From assembly GCF_003148905.1 (NCBI RefSeq), contig NZ_QGHC01000010.1, forward strand, positions 38,482 through 102,481: DNA of 64,000 bases, read 5' to 3'. A model generated the notes under the pieces. The model did not search any database, was not told the DNA's origin, and saw nothing but the letters and a program-made list of their open reading frames with translations. Below are positions 36,913-45,691 of this stretch, piece after piece. This DNA comes from Fulvimonas soli (GTDB lineage: Bacteria; Pseudomonadota; Gammaproteobacteria; Xanthomonadales; Rhodanobacteraceae). How positions within the stretch are numbered: position 1 is the stretch's first letter; every line of letters begins with the position of its first letter. The translations under genes and the position numbers were made by a program.

Positions 36913-38178
36913 TCACGTCGCGGCCAGCGCGGCCAGCGGCAGCCGCAGGCGCACCTCGGCGCCGTCGTCGCTGTTGCCGGTGCGCAGCTCGCCGCTGAGC
37001 CGCTCGGCGGTGGCCTCGGCCAGCGCGAGGCCGAGGCCCAGGCCGGTCTGCTTGCCGCTCTGGCCGAGGTTCGGGCGCTGGCCGCCGGCGTCGAAGCCGG
37101 GGCCGTGGTCGCGCACGACGAATTCCAGCCAGTCGCGCTCGCGCCGGATCGTCAGCGCCACTGCCTGCGAGCCGCGCAGCGCCGAGGCGTCGGCGGCGTT
37201 GTTGAGCAGGTTGATCAGCGCATGGCGCAGGCCCGCGGGCACGCCGAGCACGGTGGCGGCCAGGGCCGGCTCCAGGACCAGGTCCAGCTCGGCCTCCGGG
37301 CGCAGCAGCTGGAAGCGTTCCAGGCAGCCGTGCACGAACTGGCTGAGCGGCATGCGCTCGGGCGCCTGCGAGAGCTGCGCCTTGCCGAAGGCCACCATCT
37401 CGCGCAGGATGCCGCGGCAGCGCTCCACCTGTTCCTGCAGCAGGGCGAGGTCCTCGTCGAGCAGGCCGTCGTGCGCGTATTCGCGGCGCAGTTCCGGCAG
37501 CAGGGTGCGCATGGTGCCCAGCGGGGTGTTCAGCTCGTGCGCGGCGCCGGCGGCCTGGGTGGCGATCGCCAGGATGCCCTCGTCGCGCAGCGCGCGCTCG
37601 CGCACGCGCTGCACCTCCAGCTGCTGCACGCGCAGGGCGTGCGCCAGCCGGTTGATGAAGAAGCCGAGCAGCAGCGCGGTGATCACGAAGTCCACGCCCA
37701 TGCCGGCCACGTGCAGCGAGAATCCGCTCTGCGCCGGCATCGGCAGCGGCACGTGCCAGCGCAGCAGGATCAGGTAGGCCAGCCCGGCCAGCATCGCCAC
37801 CACCAGCACGGCGCGCACCGACAGCGCCGCCGCCGACAGCGCGATCGGCACCAGCAGCAGGGTGATGAAGGGGTTGGCGGCGCCGCCGGTGAAGTACAGC
37901 AGGTAGCCGAGCACCAGCGTGTCGACCGCGATGTGGCCGATGGTCTCCCACTCGCGCACCGGCCAGGGCTGGCCCAGCCGCCAGGCGGCGAACACGGCGA
38001 ACACCGCCAGCGAGCCGATGCCGACCAGCAGCGGCAGCAGCGGGATGTCCAGGCGCATCCACAGCGCGCAGACCAGCACCGCCATGCTCTGCCCGGCGAT
38101 CGCGCACAGCCGCAGCCAGGCCAGCGTGCGGGTCAGCGCGAAGGGGCCGATGCGGCGGTTGGCGGGGCTGTGCGTCAT
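36913..38178 (-). CDS. regB: Redox sensor histidine kinase RegB/PrrB
   Basis: The 421-residue membrane kinase has about six N-terminal helices. The ubiquinone-binding heptapeptide GGAANPF is at 98-104, the phospho-acceptor His214 lies in GAAHELNTPLGTM, and the redox-active cysteine position Cys254 is in the box VERCRGILREM. N box (LINLLNNAADAS), DHGPGFD and GLGLGLALAEA complete an intact HATPase. All RegB hallmarks are therefore present, so regulation by quinone and thiol redox state is expected. ATG at 38178 (MTHSPANRRIG) is chosen. It forms the regB-regA pair with the gene downstream. Confidence 0.93.
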   Translation of the reverse strand: MTHSPANRRIGPFALTRTLAWLRLCAIAGQSMAVLVCALWMRLDIPLLPLLVGIGSLAVFAVFAAWRLGQPWPVREWETIGHIAVDTLVLGYLLYFTGGAANPFITLLLVPIALSAAALSVRAVLVVAMLAGLAYLILLRWHVPLPMPAQSGFSLHVAGMGVDFVITALLLGFFINRLAHALRVQQLEVQRVRERALRDEGILAIATQAAGAAHELNTPLGTMRTLLPELRREYAHDGLLDEDLALLQEQVERCRGILREMVAFGKAQLSQAPERMPLSQFVHGCLERFQLLRPEAELDLVLEPALAATVLGVPAGLRHALINLLNNAADASALRGSQAVALTIRRERDWLEFVVRDHGPGFDAGGQRPNLGQSGKQTGLGLGLALAEATAERLSGELRTGNSDDGAEVRLRLPLAALAAT

Positions 38179-38203
38179 GGCGTCGTCCGGCGGGTGGGGA
38201 AGG

Positions 38204-38272
38204 ATCGCGGCCGGAGGCCGCTCCCACAAGGATGCCGCAAGCCCTGTGGGAGCGGCCTCCGGCCGCGATTCC
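38204..38272. repeat. REP-like element, inverted pair
   Basis: The left arm (38204-38231) and right arm (38242-38272) are inverted copies of the TGTGGGAGCGGCCTCCGGCC unit separated by about 10 bases, in the short gap between the peptide transporter and regB. Its near identity to the pair at 17386 suggests recent spread or strong conservation. Confidence 0.8.
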
Positions 38273-38285
38273 CCCTCGATGGCGC

Positions 38286-39833
38286 TCAGGCCTGGTTCCA
38301 CTCCTCGCTGTGCACGGGCGGCAGCGGGTCGGCCGCCGCGGCGTGCTCGGCGTGGCTGTCGGAGAGCTTCTTCATCAGCGGCAGCACGGCCAGCGCGATC
38401 GCGGTGCAGCCCAGGCCGACGAAGCCGAGCTTGTTGAACAGGCTGGTGTAGATGCCCAGCGACTGCACCGGGTCGTTCAGTCCCTCCGGGATGTGCGCGA
38501 GGTTGGCCACCACGCTGCCCAGGTACTGCGAGATGCCCACCGCGACGTAGTACGCGCCCATCATGAAGCCGCCCATGCGCGCCGGCACGTAGCGGGCGAT
38601 CATCGCCAGGCCCAGGCCGCTCACCAGCAGCTCGCCCAGCGAGTACAGGCCGTAGCCCCACACCATGATCCACGAGGAGACCTGGCCGTTTACCGCCCAG
38701 ATCGCGCCCACGCCGTACATGAAGAAGCCCGCCGCCACCGCGGCGAAGCCCCAGGCGAACTTGGCGGCCACCGACGGGTCCCTGCCGAGGCGGCCCAGGC
38801 CGTTGTAGATCGCCACCAGCACCGGGCTCAGGATCACGATCCAGATCGCGTTGAGGTTCTGGTACTGCTCGGGAATCCAGGTGACGTGCAGGAACAGCAG
38901 GTCCATCCCCAGGTTCACGTTCTTCTGCGCGAACAGGTTCAGCGAGGTCGCCATCTGCGCGTAGAAGATGAAGAAGAAGATGGTCTGCACGGTGAGCACC
39001 AGCGCCGCGATCAGGCCGGCGCGCTCGCTCTTCTCCGCGGTGCGGATCAGGTGCGCGAAGATGCCCAGGATCACCACGCCGGCCAGGTACACGCAGACCT
39101 TGGCGGCCAGCAGGCTCTGCAGGATGAAGGCCACCACGAACACCATCGCCAGCGAGGCGCCGAGCAACGCCAGCGCGCGCGCCGGCCGCACCGGCCGTGC
39201 GTCGGTGGGCGAGCCGATGTGCGCCAGCGTGCGGTGCATCAGCGCGTAGTTGGCCAGGCCCAGCAGCAGGCCCACCGCGCAGGCACCGAAGGCGGTGTGC
39301 CAGCCCCAGTCGTCGCCGTAGTGCGCGCCCACGTGGTCGCGGATCCACGGCGTGGCGGTCATCGACACCATCGAGCCGACGTTCACCGCCATGTAGTAGA
39401 TGGTGAAGGCGCTGTCGATCTTGGTGTCGTCGCCCTCGTAGATCTTGCGCACCAGGTTGCCCGCGTTGGGCTTGAAGAAGCCGTTGCCCACCACGATCAC
39501 GCCCAGCGCGCAGTACAGCAGGGTGGGGTTGCCCGACGGGATCCACAGCAGCGCGTAGCCCAGCATCAGCACCAGCGCGCCGAGGGTCATGGTGCGGCGG
39601 GTGCCGATCAGCTTGTCGCCGACCCAGCCGCCGATCGCCGGGGTGGCGTAGATCAGCGCGGCGGCCGCGCCCCAGACCAGGTTGGCCTTGCTGTCGACGA
39701 AGCCGAGCTTCTTCATCATGTAGGTGACCATCAGCACCTGCATGCCGTAGAAGCCGAAGCGCTCCCACATCTCGATCAGGAACACCGTGCTGAAGGAGCG
39801 GGTCTGCGAAACGGGTGGATTCCGGGTTGCCAT
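38286..39833 (-). CDS. Proton-dependent oligopeptide transporter (POT/PTR family)
   Basis: The 515-residue protein has 12 to 14 membrane helices. The first helix carries IEMWERFGFYGMQVLMVTYM, the E..ERF.(F/Y)YG motif of POT symporters that couples protons to di- and tripeptide uptake. GNGFFKPNAGNLVRKIYEG and the later YGLYSLGELLVSGLGLAMIARY match the family (DtpA/DtpT). ATG 39833 is chosen, as MATRNPPVSQTRSFS immediately precedes the first helix. Inner membrane. It diverges from dgkA across 237 bp. Confidence 0.93.
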   Translation of the reverse strand: MATRNPPVSQTRSFSTVFLIEMWERFGFYGMQVLMVTYMMKKLGFVDSKANLVWGAAAALIYATPAIGGWVGDKLIGTRRTMTLGALVLMLGYALLWIPSGNPTLLYCALGVIVVGNGFFKPNAGNLVRKIYEGDDTKIDSAFTIYYMAVNVGSMVSMTATPWIRDHVGAHYGDDWGWHTAFGACAVGLLLGLANYALMHRTLAHIGSPTDARPVRPARALALLGASLAMVFVVAFILQSLLAAKVCVYLAGVVILGIFAHLIRTAEKSERAGLIAALVLTVQTIFFFIFYAQMATSLNLFAQKNVNLGMDLLFLHVTWIPEQYQNLNAIWIVILSPVLVAIYNGLGRLGRDPSVAAKFAWGFAAVAAGFFMYGVGAIWAVNGQVSSWIMVWGYGLYSLGELLVSGLGLAMIARYVPARMGGFMMGAYYVAVGISQYLGSVVANLAHIPEGLNDPVQSLGIYTSLFNKLGFVGLGCTAIALAVLPLMKKLSDSHAEHAAAADPLPPVHSEEWNQA

Positions 39834-40070
39834 AAGTCTTTCCAAATGCGTGCGTATTGCCGGGGCCGCCGAGGGCCCGCCCGTGCAACCCTGAACGGGC
39901 CACAACCGCCGAAGGGTAACCCATACGTCCCCGCGGCCTAGCTGCGGTGCACCACGCGGCCGGGCCGGGGCGGGCGCCGCTGTGGCATCATGCGGCGCCT
40001 GTTTCGCCGCCATGGGTCCGTTTCCGCATGCCGCTTTCCCGCACCCCGCCCGCCGTTCCGGAGCGCCGCG

Positions 40071-40445
40071 ATGGCCGCTGAGGGCTTCCGCGGGCCGCGC
40101 CAGCTCTGGAACGCCTTCCTCTGGTCGATGAAGGGCCTGCGCGCCGGCTGGCGCCACGAGGCCTCGTTCCGGCTGGAGGTGTGCCTGGCGGTGGTGGTGA
40201 TCCCGCTGGGGCTGTGGCTGGGGCAGGGCGCGCTGGAGAAGATCGCGCTGGCGCTGCCGGCCTTCCTGGTGCTGTCGGCCGAGCTGCTCAACTCGGCGAT
40301 CGAGGCGGTGGTGGACAAGGTCAGCCCGGAGTTCCACGAGCTGGCCGGCCGCGCCAAGGACATGGGCTCGGCGGCGGTGTTCCTGCTGCTGGTGCTGCTG
40401 GCGCTGTGCTGGGCGCTGGTGCTGGGGCCGCGCTGGCTCGGCTGA
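40071..40445 (+). CDS. dgkA: Diacylglycerol kinase DgkA
   Basis: The 124-residue integral membrane kinase phosphorylates diacylglycerol to phosphatidic acid, recycling lipid left by periplasmic glucan or lipid A modification. The family core AELLNSAIEAVVDKVSPEFHELAGRAKDMGSAAV is intact, with Glu and Asn of the active site, and three hydrophobic helices are visible. The ATG at 40071 gives the usual length; the upstream ATG at 39990 adds 27 unrelated residues. lemA follows 67 bp downstream. Confidence 0.94.
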   Translation: MAAEGFRGPRQLWNAFLWSMKGLRAGWRHEASFRLEVCLAVVVIPLGLWLGQGALEKIALALPAFLVLSAELLNSAIEAVVDKVSPEFHELAGRAKDMGSAAVFLLLVLLALCWALVLGPRWLG

Positions 40446-40512
40446 GCGCGGCGATTGCGCCCGGGCGGGGGCAATGGTGGAATGCGGGCTCCACCGGAGC
40501 GGAGCCTTCTCC

Positions 40513-41133
40513 ATGAAAATCCTTCGTGCCATCGCCGTGCTGCTGCTGGTCGGCCTGCTGTCCGGCTGCGGCTACAACGCCATCCAGCGCCAGGACGAGG
40601 CGGTCAAGGCGGCCTGGTCGGAAGTGCTGAACCAGTACCAGCGCCGCGCCGACCTGGTGCCCAACCTGGTCAACACGGTGAAGGGCTATGCCCAGCACGA
40701 GGAGCGCGTGCTCACCGAGGTCACCAACGCGCGCGCCAAGGTCGGCACCATCCAGGTGAGCGCCGACACCGTCAACGACGCGCAGAAGCTGGCCCAGTTC
40801 CAGCAGGCGCAGGGCGAGCTGTCCAGCGCGCTGTCGCGGCTGATGGCGGTGAGCGAGAACTACCCCAACCTCAAGGCCGACGGCCTGTTCCAGAACCTGC
40901 AGGCGCAGCTGGAAGGCACCGAGAACCGCATCACCGTGGCGCGCAACCGCTACGTGCAGGCGGTGCAGGCGTACAACACGCTGGTCCGCTCCTTCCCCAA
41001 CAATCTCACCGCCAAGATGTTCGGCTACCAGGTGAAGCCGAACTTCAGCGTGGAGAACGAGAAGGCGATCTCCACCGCGCCGACGGTGGACTTCGGCACC
41101 GGCGCGCCGGCGCCGGCGGCCTCGGCGCACTGA
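40513..41133 (+). CDS. lemA: LemA family lipoprotein
   Basis: The 206-residue protein has a hydrophobic N-terminus ending in a lipobox (LLSGC), then the LemA coiled-coil domain: NAIQRQDEAVKAAWSEVLNQYQRRADLVPNLVNTVKGYA and NRYVQAVQAYNTLVRSFPNN. The function of LemA is unknown; the gene is very often followed by TPM-domain genes, as here. The start at 40513 is chosen because an ATG at 40474 would put 13 residues before the signal sequence. Confidence 0.93.
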   Translation: MKILRAIAVLLLVGLLSGCGYNAIQRQDEAVKAAWSEVLNQYQRRADLVPNLVNTVKGYAQHEERVLTEVTNARAKVGTIQVSADTVNDAQKLAQFQQAQGELSSALSRLMAVSENYPNLKADGLFQNLQAQLEGTENRITVARNRYVQAVQAYNTLVRSFPNNLTAKMFGYQVKPNFSVENEKAISTAPTVDFGTGAPAPAASAH

Positions 41134-41149
41134 GCGCGCGGACTCGGCG

Positions 41150-42037
41150 ATGATCCGCCGGCGCGGCCTGCGCCTGCTGTGGCTGCTGGCGATGGCGCTG
41201 CTGTCGCCCGCGCTGCTGCGCGCGGCCGACGTGCCCAGGCTCGCGCGCCACGTCACCGACCTCACCGGCACGCTGACCCCGTCGCAGGTCGACCAGCTCG
41301 ACGCGAAGCTGGTCGACCTGGAGCGGCGCAAGGGTGCCCAGCTGGTGGTGCTGATGGTGGGCAGCACGCAGCCGGACGACATCGAGAGCTATTCGCTGGC
41401 GGTGGCCGAGGCGAACAAGGTGGGCCGCAAGGGCAGCGACGACGGCGTGCTGCTGCTGGTCGCCAAGGACGACCGGCGCGTGCGCATCGAGGTCGGCTAC
41501 GGCCTGGAGGGCGCCATTCCCGACGCCGCCACGGCGCGCATCATCCGCGAGTACATCGCGCCGAAATTCCGCGGCAACGACTACTACGGCGGCATCAGCG
41601 ACGCCGTCGGCGCGCTCACCCAGCTCATCGACGGCGAGAGCCTGCCGCCGCCGGTGGATGGCGGCGAGCGGCCGCATCGCGGCATCGATTTCGGGCATGC
41701 CCTGCTGATCGGCGTGTTCGCGGCCTTCTTCCTGCGCAGCCTGCTCGGCCGCATCCCGGCCCTGGTGCGCACGCCGCTGGGTGCGGCGCTCACGGGCGGC
41801 CTGCTGTGGCTGCTGCTCGCCTCGCTGGGCGGCGCGGTGCTCGGCGCGCTCATCGGCGGCGCGCTGATGTTGCTGCCGGCCGGCGCAGGCCGTTCGATCG
41901 GCGGCGGCGGCTGGGGTGGCTGGGGCGGTTTCGGTGGCGGCGGCTGGGGCGGCGGCAGCGGCGGGGGATTCGGCGGCGGCGGCTTCAGCGGCGGTGGCGG
42001 CAGCTTCGGCGGCGGCGGCTCCTCGGGGAGCTGGTGA
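41150..42037 (+). CDS. TPM-domain membrane protein (YgcG-like)
   Basis: The 295-residue protein has a signal peptide (1-25), a TPM phosphatase-like domain (about 30-165; HVTDLTGTLTPSQVDQLDAKL, DDGVLLLVAKDDRRVRIEVGYGLEGAIPD), two or three membrane helices (about 180-250) and a C-terminal Gly/Ser/Trp-rich tail (GGGWGGWGGFGGG type). The domain occurs in proteins linked to photosystem repair in plants and to envelope roles in bacteria. It follows lemA by 16 bp and overlaps the next gene by one base (TGATG). Confidence 0.9.
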   Translation: MIRRRGLRLLWLLAMALLSPALLRAADVPRLARHVTDLTGTLTPSQVDQLDAKLVDLERRKGAQLVVLMVGSTQPDDIESYSLAVAEANKVGRKGSDDGVLLLVAKDDRRVRIEVGYGLEGAIPDAATARIIREYIAPKFRGNDYYGGISDAVGALTQLIDGESLPPPVDGGERPHRGIDFGHALLIGVFAAFFLRSLLGRIPALVRTPLGAALTGGLLWLLLASLGGAVLGALIGGALMLLPAGAGRSIGGGGWGGWGGFGGGGWGGGSGGGFGGGGFSGGGGSFGGGGSSGSW

Positions 42038-42540
42038 TGGCACGGCCCGGACGCCTGCTGCGCAACCTCTTCGCCGGCTGGTTCCAGCTGGGGCGGCGCT
42101 TCCCGCCCGGCACGCTCGACGAGATCGCGCGGGCGATCGCCGCCGGCGAGCGGACCCACCTGGGCGAGGTGCGCCTGGCGGTCGAATCGCGGCTGGCGCC
42201 CGCGGCCGTGCTGGCGGGGACGAGCGCGCGGCAGCGCGCGGAGCAGGTGTTCGCCCAGCTGCGCGTGTGGGACACCGAGCACAACACCGGCGTGCTGCTC
42301 TACGTGCTGATGGCCGAGCACCGCATCGAGATCGTGGCCGACCGCGGCATCGCGCGGAAGGTCGGGCAGGCGGCGTGGGACGAGATCGCGGCGCGCATGG
42401 GCGGCGCGTTCGCGCAGGACCGCTGGCGCGAGGGCTGCCTGGAAGGCATCGGCGCCGTGCACGCCCTGCTCGCGCGGCATTTTCCCGCGGAAGGCCGCGA
42501 CAACCCCGACGAGCTGCCGGACCGGCCGGTGCTGCTTTGA
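42037..42540 (+). CDS. TPM-domain protein, cytoplasmic or membrane-associated
   Basis: The 167-residue protein is a second TPM-domain member, with FPPGTLDEIARAIAAGERTHLGEVRLAVE, RAEQVFAQLRVWDTEHNTGVLLYVLMAEHRIEIVADRGIA and VGQAAWDEIAARMGGAF. It lacks a clear signal peptide. Such a short, signal-less partner commonly follows the YgcG-like gene in the lemA cluster of gammaproteobacteria. Its start codon shares a base with the stop of the upstream gene, so translation is probably coupled. Confidence 0.88.
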   Translation: MARPGRLLRNLFAGWFQLGRRFPPGTLDEIARAIAAGERTHLGEVRLAVESRLAPAAVLAGTSARQRAEQVFAQLRVWDTEHNTGVLLYVLMAEHRIEIVADRGIARKVGQAAWDEIAARMGGAFAQDRWREGCLEGIGAVHALLARHFPAEGRDNPDELPDRPVLL

Positions 42541-42554
42541 CGCCCCCGCGAAGC

Positions 42555-42584
42555 GGAACGGCCGCCTCGGTGGGCGGCCGTTCC
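42555..42584. terminator. Bidirectional terminator hairpin
   Basis: A perfect 12-bp stem, GGAACGGCCGCC / GGCGGCCGTTCC with a 6-base loop, lies between the convergent TPM gene (ends 42540) and the S9 peptidase gene (ends 42605). The following bases include GTCGTTCGT but no T run, so Rho-independent action is plausible rather than proven. Confidence 0.65.
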
Positions 42585-42604
42585 GTCGTTCGTGAAGCGG
42601 CGCC

Positions 42605-44578
42605 TCAGGCGCCCTTGCCGATATGTTTTTCCAGGAACGCCTGCAAGGTGTTATAGAACTCTACGGTGTTCTTCTCGTCGTAGAAGCCATGGCCCTCACC
42701 CGGCTTGACCAGGGTTTGATAGGGTTTGTGGGCGGCATCCAGCGCATCACGCATGGCCTTGAACTGCTCGATCGGTGCGCGCTGGTCTTCCTCGCCATGG
42801 ACCAACAGCACGGGGACGTCGATCTTGTCGGCCAACTTGTCTGGCGAGTTGGCCGCGAGATCGGCATCATTCTTGCCGATCACTGTGGTCAGGTAGCTGC
42901 GGCCCGACTTCCGGCTCTTGATGTCGCCCTTGCTGTACATCATCTGGAGGTCGTAGATGCCGGCAAAACCCACGGCGCACTTGAACATGCCGGGAGCGCG
43001 GATCACGGTCATCATGGCCGAGTAGCCGCCGAAGCTGCCGCCGTAGACGCAGATCCGCTTGGGATCGGCGATTTTCTGGTCGATCGCCCATTTCACGCCA
43101 TCGATCAGATCCTGCTGGATGCGCGTACCCCATTTGAGGTAGCCATCCTCCTTGAACCCGTAACCACGTCCGGACGAGCCGCGATAGTTGACCTGTAGCA
43201 CGGCGTAGCCACGGTTGGCGAGGAACTGGGCATCCGTGTTGTCGGAATCCTCCCCGACGTAGAACCAATCGTCGCGTACGTCGATCGGTCCGCCGTGTGG
43301 AAGCAGGACCATCGGTAGGTCGCTTTCGGGACGTCCAGGGGGCAGGGTGAGATAGCCTTCGAGTTCCTTCCCGTCGCTGGCAGTGAAGCGGATCGGTCGC
43401 CTCGAGGCCATCTTCGCGGGATCGATTTCGGGCATGACCGAGAACAGCTTGCTTACCTTGTAGGTACGCGTGTCGATCAGGTAAAAGACGCCAGGGTCGC
43501 GGTCACTGCTCACCTTGAACAGCAGCAGGCCACCGTCCTGGCTGAAGTTGATGAAATCGACGAACTCGCCTGGAAACTTCAGGCTGAGTGCCATGTGAAG
43601 TTTTGCGGTGGGCAGGTTCGGATCGATGTATTGGACCTTCGGGTAGCCGGTGCTGGTGATATAGGCGAACGGTACCTCCGGTTTGGCGGTCCACTGCACC
43701 CTCTCGATTTCGCCGAAGCCGTCCTTGGCTAGGATCCTGCGGTTCCCGCCATCCTCGTCCTGCTCGACCAGCGAAGCCGGTTCGCCGGCGACACTGTAAG
43801 AGGCGTAAATCCTGGTTTTGTCCGGCGCATATCCCCACGGGATAAAGGAGCCGCTGCTCTGCGTCGCACGGACAGGAGTCCATTGGCCATTCATCCTGCG
43901 GAACATGACGAAGTCCCAGTTGTCGTCACGGCCGTAGGCGAAGCGCGCCGTACCGTCCGGGCCCACCAGGAAGCTCATGCCATCGAGGTTGATGTCGCCA
44001 ATCAGGTGCCGTGTGTTGCGGACGGAGTCGACGTCGTAAAGGAAGCTGCTGCGGTTCGATTGCCAGGGATAGGTGCGCATGTAGAAATGGTCGTTCGGCA
44101 TATCCGGCTGACCATCGTAGAAACCGGATCCCTGATCGTCGCTGCGGGTATAGCCGCGGCTGCTCTGCTTGGCGGCGTCGTAGCCGTAGAGGTAGTCCTG
44201 GTGCTTGCCGTCGATGTCCGTGGTGATGATCTCGCCCGTTGCCATTGGAGCGTCGAACGCACCGAACCGGCGGGCCTTCTCCACGATGAGCCGCTTGTTG
44301 CTTACCCATACTATGTTGTTGGGCAGTTCGTTCGTGGGCATGCGCAGCATGAAGGGATGCGCCATGTCATTCAGCGCGTAGATCATCAATGCGTGCGTTT
44401 TTCCGTTGTCCAGATCGGCACGCAGTGCGATATGCTGGCCGTCAGGAGACAGCCTGACCATGCTCAGTTCCGGGTGATGGGCAAATGTCTCGGCAGGGAT
44501 GAGGTCGGTGCCGGTCACATTCGCGGACGGTAGCAGGAATGCAGCGGGCAACAACGCCCGTTTTAAGATAGGCGACAT
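42605..44578 (-). CDS. S9 family prolyl oligopeptidase-type peptidase
   Basis: The 657-residue protein has a probable signal peptide (1-23), an N-terminal beta-propeller (about 30-400, with LSPDGQHIALRAD and WVSNKRLIVEKARRF) and a C-terminal alpha/beta-hydrolase domain: LPMVLLPHGGPI, the nucleophile Ser515 in YGGSFGGYSAM, Asp in VHGEEDQRAP and His in GEGHGFYDE. It likely cleaves peptides in the periplasm or outside the cell. AAGGGGGAA precedes the ATG. Base composition is visibly lower in G+C than all genes around it, which suggests acquisition from a different genomic background. Confidence 0.92.
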   Translation of the reverse strand: MSPILKRALLPAAFLLPSANVTGTDLIPAETFAHHPELSMVRLSPDGQHIALRADLDNGKTHALMIYALNDMAHPFMLRMPTNELPNNIVWVSNKRLIVEKARRFGAFDAPMATGEIITTDIDGKHQDYLYGYDAAKQSSRGYTRSDDQGSGFYDGQPDMPNDHFYMRTYPWQSNRSSFLYDVDSVRNTRHLIGDINLDGMSFLVGPDGTARFAYGRDDNWDFVMFRRMNGQWTPVRATQSSGSFIPWGYAPDKTRIYASYSVAGEPASLVEQDEDGGNRRILAKDGFGEIERVQWTAKPEVPFAYITSTGYPKVQYIDPNLPTAKLHMALSLKFPGEFVDFINFSQDGGLLLFKVSSDRDPGVFYLIDTRTYKVSKLFSVMPEIDPAKMASRRPIRFTASDGKELEGYLTLPPGRPESDLPMVLLPHGGPIDVRDDWFYVGEDSDNTDAQFLANRGYAVLQVNYRGSSGRGYGFKEDGYLKWGTRIQQDLIDGVKWAIDQKIADPKRICVYGGSFGGYSAMMTVIRAPGMFKCAVGFAGIYDLQMMYSKGDIKSRKSGRSYLTTVIGKNDADLAANSPDKLADKIDVPVLLVHGEEDQRAPIEQFKAMRDALDAAHKPYQTLVKPGEGHGFYDEKNTVEFYNTLQAFLEKHIGKGA

Positions 44579-44768
44579 CCAGAAATTCCCCCTTAGTTAC
44601 CCCTGATTGGACCGGGCCGGTTGATTCCGGCCCGCATCGGCCATCGACCGGTTTTTAGTATGGCCGGGCCACCCGGCATTCTAGCCAGCGAATCGACAAG
44701 GCGAAACCTTGCTTCGGGGGCGTTGGGCGCGCGATACACTTGGGGTCTTATCCGCTGCGGTTAAGTCC

Positions 44769-45659
44769 ATGGTGTATCCCGTCGTCGCCATCAAATCCGT
44801 CGCCTTCCAGCTCGGCCCCGTCCAGGTCCACTGGTACGGCCTGATGTACCTGCTCGGCTTCCTCGGCGGCTGGATGCTGGCCGAGTACCGCCGCCGGCGC
44901 GGGCGCCTGCCGGTGAGCCGCGACGCGCTGGGCGACCTGGCCTTCTACGTGATGATGGGCGTGATCGTCGGCGGCCGGCTGGGCTACATGCTGTTCTACA
45001 CCGACCTGCACTGGGTGGTGCGCGAGCCGCTGGCGCTGTTCAAGGTGTGGGACGGCGGCATGAGCTTCCACGGCGGCCTGCTCGGCGTGCTGGCCGCGGG
45101 CTGGTGGTGGTCGCGGCGCCACCGCGTCCATTTCTTCGACACGGTGGATTTCGTGGCGCCGCTGGTGCCGATCGGGCTGGGCCTGGGACGGCTGGGCAAC
45201 TTCATCAACGGCGAGCTGTGGGGCAAGCCCAGCACGCTGCCGTGGGCGATGATCTTTCCCAACGCGAAGACCGACGACGTGGCGTGGGCGCAGGCGCATC
45301 CCGAATGGCTGGCCGCGCTGCAGCAGTACGGCGGCGTGCCGCGCCAGCCCTCGCAGCTGTACGAGATGCTGCTGGAGGGCGTGGCGATGTTCACGGTGCT
45401 GTGGCTGGTGTCGCTGAAGCCGCGGCCGCGCTACCTGGTCTCGGGCCTGTTCGGGCTGCTGTACGGCTGCTTCCGCTTCGCGGTGGAGTTCGTGCGCCTG
45501 CCGGACCCGCAGCTGGGCTACCTGGCCTTCGGCTGGCTGACGATGGGGCAGATCCTCTCGCTGCCGCTGATCGTGGTCGGGCTGGTGCTGATCGTGATGT
45601 CGCGGCGGGCGCCCGTGCTGGAAGCGGGAACGGGGAACGGGGAACGGGGAACGGGCTGA
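44769..45659 (+). CDS. lgt: Prolipoprotein diacylglyceryl transferase
   Basis: The 296-residue inner-membrane enzyme adds the diacylglyceryl group of phosphatidylglycerol to lipobox cysteines. The Lgt signature [17 protein letters not shown] is present, with [11 protein letters not shown] near residue 21, [10 protein letters not shown], the SFHGGLLG loop holding the essential His, and FRFAVEFVR. The ATG at 44769 precedes [10 protein letters not shown]. The last about ten codons ([10 protein letters not shown]) are encoded by a 7-bp tandem repeat, so the C-terminus has probably been extended by it. Confidence 0.95.
   Translation: MVYPVVAIKSVAFQLGPVQVHWYGLMYLLGFLGGWMLAEYRRRRGRLPVSRDALGDLAFYVMMGVIVGGRLGYMLFYTDLHWVVREPLALFKVWDGGMSFHGGLLGVLAAGWWWSRRHRVHFFDTVDFVAPLVPIGLGLGRLGNFINGELWGKPSTLPWAMIFPNAKTDDVAWAQAHPEWLAALQQYGGVPRQPSQLYEMLLEGVAMFTVLWLVSLKPRPRYLVSGLFGLLYGCFRFAVEFVRLPDPQLGYLAFGWLTMGQILSLPLIVVGLVLIVMSRRAPVLEAGTGNGERGTG
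45625..45655 (+). repeat. Tandem 7-bp repeat (CGGGGAA) at the lgt 3' end
   Basis: About four units of CGGGGAA run through the final lgt codons. A 12-base inverted copy, GTTCCCCGTTCC, follows at 45676-45687 and pairs perfectly with 45641-45652, giving a possible terminator hairpin between the convergent lgt and AIM24-like genes. The repeat number may vary between strains and change the Lgt C-terminus. Confidence 0.75.
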
Positions 45660-45691
45660 GCTTCGCCGCGTTCGCGTTCCCCGTTCCACGG

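Noticed and set aside
44579..44768. Promoter for lgt from TTGCTT and TACACT
   Set aside because: The spacing between the boxes is about 20 bases and both are weak matches.
45625..45655. The 7-bp tandem repeat as a small CRISPR or VNTR locus
   Set aside because: Units are contiguous without spacers and lie inside the lgt coding end; it is a simple tandem repeat.
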